Positions 55,600 to 64,000 of a DNA stretch of 64,000 nt are shown here, one piece after another (the first letter of the stretch is position 1; every line of letters starts with the position of its first letter). The position numbers and the translations under genes are program-made. The DNA lies in assembly GCA_021442155.1 (NCBI GenBank), contig CM038216.1, forward strand, positions 153,971,009 through 154,035,008, written 5' to 3'. Under the pieces are notes generated by a model that worked only from the letters and a program-made list of their open reading frames with translations, made no database searches and had not been told where the DNA came from. This stretch comes from Cymbidium sinense (taxonomy: Eukaryota; Streptophyta; Magnoliopsida; Asparagales; Orchidaceae).

Positions 55600-58500
55600 A
55601 GGCTTAGAATGAGTAGTGACTAGAGGCATAAATCTAGGAGACCCTGTAACACCTAGAGTACAAACCCATGAATTGGAGATGAAGGGGAAGAATTGAAGAC
55701 CTCCATACTTTATTTTCATTATAATTTAATTTTAATATATGCTATATAAGGGTAGAGCTCGGCTACCAATTTTATTCATTTTTAGGGTGTACAATAGTAC
55801 TCAGCCACACCAACTTTTATTCTTTAATCAATTGAAGTTATATTAATGTGTTTATATTTTGTTGTGCAATAGAAATGTGTGACATGGATGCGATAAGCTC
55901 TTTAGGAAACTTAATTTTTCTACTCCAACTAAATAACTTTAATAAAATCTTAATAACTCATAATCTCACTAATTTCTAGGTATTAATCAAACAAATAAAA
56001 TATTTAGTAAGCCTTCACCTATATGGTTGTATACTCTAACAACATGCATGCATCTTGTTTCTTTCTTGCAAATAGGGGTCACTACTCTTACATGATAAGT
56101 GACAAGGTTTGACCTGTGAGAATAGTCCCTTGTAGTGGAGAACACCCCTTTCTATGGATTTAGCCCATAATCTAACTTTATCATATATTTAGGCATAAAT
56201 TTTCCTAAGCACATGTATTTAAGGATTTTAATTTTAACTATAGATGCAAAAGAATCATGAATTAAGCACACACTTATAAGTGCATAAAGAGTGTTAAATA
56301 GACATCACAAAGCAATCTACTTAAATCATTAAATCTTAAGGCTAATCATAAGAGAATAACATCATTTACCCTCTATAAAAAATTCTTTATTTAATACACC
56401 CATATTATAATTGATTAGGCCTATTAAGGAGATCCATATTTCAAAATTATCTCATGTCCTCTCTCTTTATTAATTGATTTAAAAGTGAGTTAGATAAATT
56501 TTATGTTTTAATTAGAAATTTAATTATTATTTAATCCAATTAAGCCTAATGACCTTAAAAATCCAATTATACACCAAATATAAGCCCAAAAATTATGGAA
56601 ACATTACTGAACATAGATAAATATAAAATATACATTTCATATAAGTTTTAATGCAAATGAGCTTATATTTTAGGAGTAATTACATAAATGAAGAAAACTC
56701 AAAATCATCAATTACTCTCAAAATACCCCAAACTAATTAAATTTTTTGATTTCATTAGAAACCTATCTATTAGTTGAGGATAAACAGGGATTGTTCATAA
56801 TTTTTAGAGATCTATGTAATTAGTTATGAATTTTCTAAGCCTTATAATAATTAATAAATTAAGTAATTTGAAAACAATTTGGATCAAAGGTCCAAAAAAT
56901 TCTCTCTAGTCAATATTAAGCTCCTAAAACATAATTAGACATTCATAATAGTTTTCGGAATTTTTCTAATTTAAACAATTTATTAAATAGCATAAATGGT
57001 TAATTAAAATTCAAAAATATAGATTTTTCAATGTACTCACCCAAATGACTTGAAATAATTGTGGGAGACAAAGGTCATTTAATGGAATATTCACCTAAAT
57101 TTTAAGTCATTTAGGCAAGTAGCTAATGTTCAATTTCATTAATTAAAAATATTCAAACTTTAATTAATCTCTATCCACTTAATAAAAATTTAGGATTTTA
57201 TTATTATTATTTTTATTCTTCTCTATCTATGCTTTTTAGAGTGCATTTATTTATTTATATTTTTGTGAATTTGTGGTTGATTTCATGTGAATTTTTGAAG
57301 TTTATGATAATTATGATAATTAATTAATGCTTGATTTAATCTTAATTTAATTATTCTATGATTTAGTGTGATTGAGAAGGTCTAATTAATTTTTATAAGT
57401 TCTTTAATATTTATTGAAGTGATTTAAATCATTTTAATGAATTTTCATAATTTTAAGAATTTTTAATTAATTATTAATTTAAAATGAGCTAATCAACTTC
57501 AAAAATTAATAACTCATAAACATGAGATTATTTGACTTGAAAGTATTTATGGTAGGTAGGAAATAACATTAAGTTTGTTCTCTAAAAAGTCCAATTTGAT
57601 TGGATTCATATTTTAAGAGTAATTAAGAAAATATAGTTTTTAATAAAACTAAAATTACTCTCAAAATACCCAACCAAATTGGTGATTTTGCATTCATTAA
57701 ATTCACCTTAAAAAGATGATTCCATAAAAGGTTTATTTATATTTTTGGTTAAGTATTTTATTTATTATGATATTTTTAAGCTTTGTGTTAGATTAAATAG
57801 AATAAATCAAAGACGAGACTTAATCGTGGCCATCCATTTTATTCAAGTAGAATAGATGACCTAGAGGTTGTCTTCCTCACGTGAGGCAAACCAAGGAGGG
57901 AGAGGTGGACGAAATCATGCCAAAGTCACCAAAATTTTGCAATTTTTTGGTGATATTTACCAAAAATCACTTAATTTTTTTATCGAGGAGTTCAAAATAA
58001 AAAGTGCAATAAGGATCTAAAGGAGGATCTTAAAATTGCATCACTTTTTTTATATCAAATAACAAGACTTATGGTTTACCTAAATTTTGTATAAATTACT
58101 TCACTCAAGCCCACATTGAGTGAATTTCTAACATCAAACTTGATTATTGGTCAAGGCGATACTTCCACATGATCCTCCTCCTTTGCAACCTCGTGTATCA
58201 TCCTTGTCGGTGATCACCATTATAGTTCATTGAAATTTTCTTGATATGGTATTTTTGTGAGTGAAAAGGAGAGGGATGGGTCGGTCTTATGTCTTGGGAG
58301 GTGGACAATGTGTCGGATGCAAAAAAATGAGACAATCCTTTAGACTCTTTTCTCCCCTTCTTTCTATATGGTAGAAAGTCATAATAGCAAATTGATATGG
58401 AGGTGTGGTTCTTGATGGGTTGGAAGCTAGCATTCATTATGGAGAGTGGTTGAGTGATTAAAAATCACTCTAAGCTAAAAAGTGGAGTAATGGTAGGAGA

Positions 58501-60240
58501 TGTAAGGTGATTATGAATTTTAGAACTTTGCATATTTTTTTCTTCTTTCCCATCCCCCACCTTGGAATTTTGATTCTCCTAAATATAGGCTAAGATCTCA
58601 CCTCATTTGTGGTGAGATTTATTAGGTTTTAATGTGGTTGATTTGGGTTTGGGCTTGCTTGAATCCATTTTGATCCAATTTGGCCTAAACGGGTTAGGTT
58701 GGGTTCAATGTATTGGTTTGGCCAATTTGAGTTTAAATTAGGCTTTTATCATATTTAATGATTTTTTAGAGTAATTGACTTTGATTTATTGTAATTGATT
58801 TGGATTTATTTTAGATTTGACCTAAATTAGCCTAATTGGGTCAATTTGAGTTTACTTAAGTCGAGTGACTAGATTGAACAATGACCAAATCAGGCTCGAA
58901 TGAGGGTTGGATTGAATTTAATTAAGTGTTATAAGTGATTTTAAATAATTAATTTAATTTAATTTAATTTTAATTTATTTTGATTTAGCTCGATATGGGG
59001 AATATAGGTCAATTTGGGTCAAGTTGACCAATTGACCAATTAGCTAAATTGGGTGTAATTGAGAGTTGAGTCATGTTCAATCATCAACTTAAGAATTATT
59101 ATGGGCATTGATTTAATTTAATTTAGGTTGAATTAAGTTTTGATTTGATTTGACCCTTCAGGTCAATTGAGCCCATTTGATCAGAATAGATTGAAATTGG
59201 TTATGTAAGATATTCAATCATGTAATTAAAGTAATTATAAGGCTTTTAAATGGTTTAATTTGATTTGGATGGGTTGAATTTGGTTTGAAATTGATTTATG
59301 TTAGGTTTCAAGCAACAAGGGTTCAATCTAGGTTCAATTTAGGTTGGGCACATCAATTGATTAAATTGAGCTTGAACTGAGTTTAAATTGAGTTTGATTG
59401 ATGTTGGGAATGGTTTAAATAAGGTTAATTTTGAATTTAACTCTATTAGGCCAAAATGAGTCATATTAGGTCAACTTAGCCAATTGGTTAAATTGTGCCC
59501 CAATTGGGTAAGTTTAAGTATATTTATAGTTTTGGATAGTAATAAATTTAATTTTGATGTAATTTGGGTTATAGTGAACTAGGTGGGTCAAATGGGCAAG
59601 TAGGGCCCATTAGTTCATAAGGCCAATGTATTTGATTTTGATATTCAAAATGGGCATTATTTGAGTTTGAGGTTGATTTGCAATCAACTAGTCTTTGTCA
59701 TGAGGTTTTGTTTGAGATCAAGGTTATTGGATCCCACCTAGCCTGAGTCAGGGTCTGACCTTAGAGTTTATGAGCCCTATGAGTCTTGGAGGCTCGAGCT
59801 AATGTTCTCTTAACCACTAGAAGTGTTTTAATTCTAAGAGATCCTTAGTGCCTAGGCCAAATCCTAGGACTAAGAGGATGATTATCAACTTCACCAAAAG
59901 TGAGGTCAACAATGATCCTCTTAACTCTTAGATTCATTTCATTAAGTATCAAATTATAAAAAAATTTGATGTATTGTAAGAAATCACAACATATGATGAA
60001 CTTAAAAAGAGGTGAACGAATCAATACCTTAGGTTGTTGATCGAGATCCAAGATGGTGGGGTGAACTTTGTTAGAAGATGACAATGTTCGATTTGGTCTC
60101 CTTTGAAATGTGTTCGTTGCTCTCAATTTTAGGAGTAACAAACCTCTTCCATGACAACCATATGGTCGGTCCTCTTGAAATAGTAGGAGATAAAAGAAGA
60201 GAGGTTTGAGTAGGTAGAACGAATACATAAACGTTGAATA
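55600..60240 (+). repeat. Large noncoding repeat, copy R2
   Basis: Same orientation as R1 at an offset of about 5.4-5.7 kb: 57800-57900 matches 52320-52390, 58680 (GGGTTAGGTTGGGTTCAATG) matches 53025, and 59790-59930 (AATGTTCTCTTAACCACTAG) matches 54395-54530. 57030-57130 is the inverse of 47600-47690 in copy L. No gene recognised. The end module seen after R1 is not seen after R2. Confidence 0.65.
58640..59630 (+). repeat. Degenerate GGGTCAAAT-rich tract (copy R2)
   Basis: Same word set as 53090-54240 (TTGGGTTA, GGGTCAA, TTGACC, TTTGATTTG), more diverged. Confidence 0.65.
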
Positions 60241-62390
60241 CTAAAACCTTAATATAGCATGTTACCCTAAATATTGCTCACTTGAATCAGACGACATATG
60301 AAAGTGCTTTGCTTACTTAGAGAGTTAGACGGGTAGACCTAATAATAAATTATGAAAAATTGCATGCATGTAGACATATTTTGGAAAGAATTTATGTATT
60401 TTGAAAATATTTGCATGATGCAAACAAGTCAGTCATGATAACTTTATTAAATCTTGTAAGCTTTATGAAATTTTATATATCAAAATAATGATAAAAATTT
60501 CATTATTCATTTACTCACAAATTATATTAATAAAAATAAAATAAAATTCTTCACATGTGAAAAAACATAATCAGGAAATTTGAATTTATATTCAATATCT
60601 TTTATAATTTATATTAATTAATAGTTATAACTTAATCTTAATATTTTATATATAAATTTGTTTGAATCTAATAATATGTGTTAAATAAATAAATATACTC
60701 TCTCTCTCTCTCTCTAAAACTTAATCAAATTAAAAAATTTCTACTTTAATGTTAAATAAGAAAGTTTACATAAATTCACTTTCTAGAGAAGATATTAGTC
60801 ATTTGTACTTTAATTATTTTTAATGTATTATATAATATTCGAATATACATTTACTTGTTTATATATTTATGTAGTAAAAGTTATATCTTTAGTATTGAAA
60901 GAGTATCAAATAAAATTCAGAATTTTTAATAAGTTATAACAAAATAAATAAAAATAAAGTTAAACTATAGTGTAGGAAAATTTTAAATTAATTTATCAAA
61001 AACTAAAACTTAGTAAAATCTATAAATTATAATTTTGATTTAAAGTCTAAATTTTAATATTTTCATTATAGAGATAAAATTATAAAATTAGTAAAAAAAT
61101 TTAATAAAATATTAAAAATCAAATTATTATAGGTACCATACAATAAAACTAAGTTATATTTTTTAATAATTATACATTAAATTATAATATGTTAATAATT
61201 TAAAATTAAAATAATTAATTATAAAAATATTAATTAATAATAAAAATCAAAAAAATGTTTATTGAAAAAACATAATTTTATTTAACTTTATGATCTTTTT
61301 AAAAATTTAATTATATTATGCTCATTAGAATAATAAAATTAAGTTTCATGCTCCTTTTAAATTTATCCATCTAAATTGTAGGTTCTACCTTTCTAAAAAT
61401 ATAGAGATAAATTAACACTTCAGTGGAACAAATATTTTTAATAATGATTTGTTTACATATTATGTATAATATATATAAATCTTTATATTACAATATTTTA
61501 ATTTCTAAATAATATGTAACATATTGTTAATACCAACTTATCTAAATAAATGACATCATTTCTTGTATAAGTTTTGAAATCATTGAAACATTAAGATATT
61601 GCATAAATAAAATTTAGATGTTAGGCATAAAAATATATTGAAATTTTGGTATATATCTAAATCCCTCTATTATAATCAAATTTAATTGTAATATCATAAT
61701 AATTGTTTTGTAGATTCAATATTTTTGATATTTGCATCAATTTATACTTCAATTTTGATTATTTTTAGTATAAATATTAAATATATATAAATATATGAAT
61801 CTATAAATATAAAAGAAATAAAATTATTTTAATTATATTAAATCTCAATATATCTATGATTAACACTAGACTTTACTTATGATATTGATTTTGAGAGATA
61901 GAAAGAGAAAGAAAAGAAAGAAGAGGAAGGAGAGTGTCAAATACTTGGGCAATTAGAGAGAAAATATAGAGAAAATATTTTATTGTTGTCTCAAGAGGAG
62001 TAAAAGGTACACGAGAATATGAATGTAGTCTCCAAAAGAAGCTACACTATAGATTTGATGGGGAAAAGTCTAATCAAAAGTTTAATTTGTTTGAAGTCCT
62101 ATAGGAAAGTCAACACCATAAATATAAAAAAAAACATAAATGTGCCTTCATCTTTATTTATAGGTTGGTGGCTATAGGAAAGTCAACACCATAAATAAAA
62201 AAACATTATAAACAAAAATAAAAACTTGATGGACTATTGTGATACAAATACATGTATAGTAGTTTGTTTAGATGTTAAAGGGGGCCATCTACTAATATGA
62301 CCTTTCATGTAAGATGACTCGCTAGATTTTAAATGATGGAAAAGTACACTAAAAAGTCATTATTGAGTTGTAATTATGCTTGAGTGCTCA
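60241..62390. other. AT-rich sequence without recognised genes
   Basis: Very AT-rich with a short (CT)n run at 60699-60715 and a purine-rich run at about 61890-61940. Contains the 73-bp-spaced duplication below. Confidence 0.5.
62099..62206 (+). repeat. Short direct duplication
   Basis: CTATAGGAAAGTCAACACCA and the following A-rich CAT-ending tail occur at 62099 and 62172. Confidence 0.9.
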
Positions 62391-62590
62391 ATTGTGTACT
62401 TATGGTTGAGCAGGTTGGGCAAGTTCACCTAGTAAGTGGTAATGAGCTCCCTTGGCAAAACTGGAGAATTCCTCATTGGGGACTACACTTGATTTGACTT
62501 GGATGATGGGTCATGAGTGAGTAGCTAGTTGGCTTTGTTTAAGTTCTATAACAAGATAGTTAGTTAGGGTATACATTTAGTTCCTTGATT
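62390..62590 (+). repeat. Relative of the intron-7 dispersed repeat
   Basis: Matches the reverse complement of about 12010-12290 in ordered blocks (GAGCTC, CCTTGGC, TGGGGA, CACTTG, TTGACTT, GGGTC). Probably an LTR piece of the same family. Confidence 0.5.
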
Positions 62591-64000
62591 ATCTCACTCT
62601 TTGAAAAGATCTTGTAAAAGGATGAGAGAATTGGTGATTACAATATTGTTAAAATGTTACAATGAATTAAAATAAAAATCTTATTTATGATATTGTTAGT
62701 CTATTTTGGGAAACTTGTGTTATCATCTTTTTTATTTAGCATGATGATTGAAAGGCTCATTCACCTATAAATAAAGGCGTTGGTGGAATGCTTACTTGAT
62801 TTACATCCATGTTTGTACTTTTTGGTGAGTGTTCTTATTTTGAGATAAAAAGTCCTCCTAAGTTCGTTGATCATTTGACAAGCATTGAATACAAAAGTTG
62901 CTTCCAAGTAAACACAAAGCATCTGTCATGGAGGCCGAGGATCATAGGTATGCCAAGTTGAGGTGATAAGTGCTTATCAAGGCAACTCCAATGGTAGGTG
63001 GTGCTATTGTGAAGGTGGGTCTTAAATAAGTGATGCACGTAATGAGGTTAATGCATCCCATTATGATGTGAAGGAGGTACCTTTGGTGAGTGATAAGTGA
63101 AATAATTTAGTAAAAATAGTAAATATTTTTAAGTAAAAATAATTATTTTATGATTTATTTTCATAATTTTAAGTTTTATAACAATAAATCTCTTATTAGA
63201 AAAAAAATATAGAAAATGTAGAATCATGGCACAACACCGAGATTCCAGTATTAGAATAAAAAGTTGTGCAAAATAGAAAAGACAACGAAGGCACCAGATT
63301 AGCACGCCGAGATGCGAGGCCCTGTGTTGCGATGCTATATTGCACCATCGATGCTTAAAATTAGAGATTTGAAGCCAAAAATTAGAGAGCATAGCATGGT
63401 GGTGCTACAAAGCCAATGCCAAGGCTACGACCCTACATATTTAATTTTGAAGTAATTTTAGTGTCAATTAGGTGAGTTTTAAGTGCAGTTTTAGTAGTTA
63501 TTTTGAAGGGATATGAGGAATAGTTTAAAAGAAGATTATTTTATGATTTGAGCGCCTTTTCTCTCTTCTATGGAAGTGTGTATCATGTAATGTGTGAGTG
63601 TGTAATTGTTTTATATGTGTGAGCGTTAGTGTGTGTGTGTATGTGTGTATATGTTTGGAGGAAGCAGAGATCCATTAAAAGATGATGCTTCGAGAATGAT
63701 CAGGAATAGAAGCAAATTAGAATTGGAGGAGCACAACCCTATTGTTTTTTTTCTTACTCTTAATTTATCTTGTAAAATCAATACTCTTGAGTTATTATCT
63801 TCTTTTTGTCAATGTGTTTAAGTTTATAATACTTTAGATTTATGATTATCTTATGTTGATTTATGTACTATTTGAAATGTGAATTAATATATAAGAAAAT
63901 TATTTATACTTAAAGGTTTAAGTTATTTTTTTTTTTGCATTTAATTTACTAGCAATATGGTCAATTGTGATGTTAGCATGAATTGTGATCTAAAGATATT
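62591..64000. other. Sequence without recognised genes
   Basis: Includes an imperfect (GT)n stretch at about 63589-63655. A 62-codon plus-strand frame starts inside that stretch (63633-63821), and an 87-codon minus-strand frame lies at 63129-63392. Neither has features of a known protein. Confidence 0.45.

Overview
This is a gene-poor, AT-rich piece of a higher-plant (angiosperm) nuclear genome, crowded with nested transposable elements. The evidence is a plant-type organellar cysteinyl-tRNA synthetase with introns, RTE-clade LINE tails of the (TTG)n type, an Au-like SINE, hAT miniature elements, Ty3 retroelement debris and a FAR1/SWIM Mutator-like element (MULE). The species cannot be resolved from the sequence.

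Region 1 (1-26.5 kb) holds the one well-supported host gene, a cysteinyl-tRNA synthetase on the minus strand. Nine exons lie between 26509 and 1044 and encode about 569 residues. They carry a transit-peptide-like N-terminus, HIGH, the zinc ligands and KMSKS. Seven of the eight introns have GT-AG or GC-AG ends; intron 2 has an unusual donor. Intron 7 is about 16.6 kb and is packed with old elements: a Ty3 integrase fragment, a gag-bearing Ty3 element with about 0.65-kb terminal repeats, a solo LTR with perfect 5-bp target duplications nested inside it, a second Ty3 pol remnant, and an RTE LINE.

Region 2 (26.6-44.7 kb) is one 18.1-kb MULE inserted about 100 bp upstream of the synthetase start codon. 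It has about 140-160-bp terminal inverted repeats and 9-bp target duplications that match at 8 of 9 positions. It carries two decayed convergent genes: a plant-mobile-domain plus Ulp1-like protease gene on the plus strand and a FAR1-type transposase on the minus strand. Most of its length is about 70 copies of a roughly 140-bp tandem repeat built around an 18-bp perfect palindrome. The repeats fall in two subfamilies, and subfamily A lies in inverted orientation at the two ends. A hAT miniature element and a second AT-rich insertion interrupt the array.

Region 3 (44.7-64 kb) has no recognisable gene. Its main content is a large noncoding repeat family of about 5.5 kb with three diverged copies: one inverted (45.9-49.8 kb), then two direct (about 49.8-55.6 and 55.6-60.2 kb). 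Each copy contains a degenerate GGGTCAAAT-rich tract. The remainder is AT-rich sequence, microsatellites and a relative of a repeat also present in intron 7.
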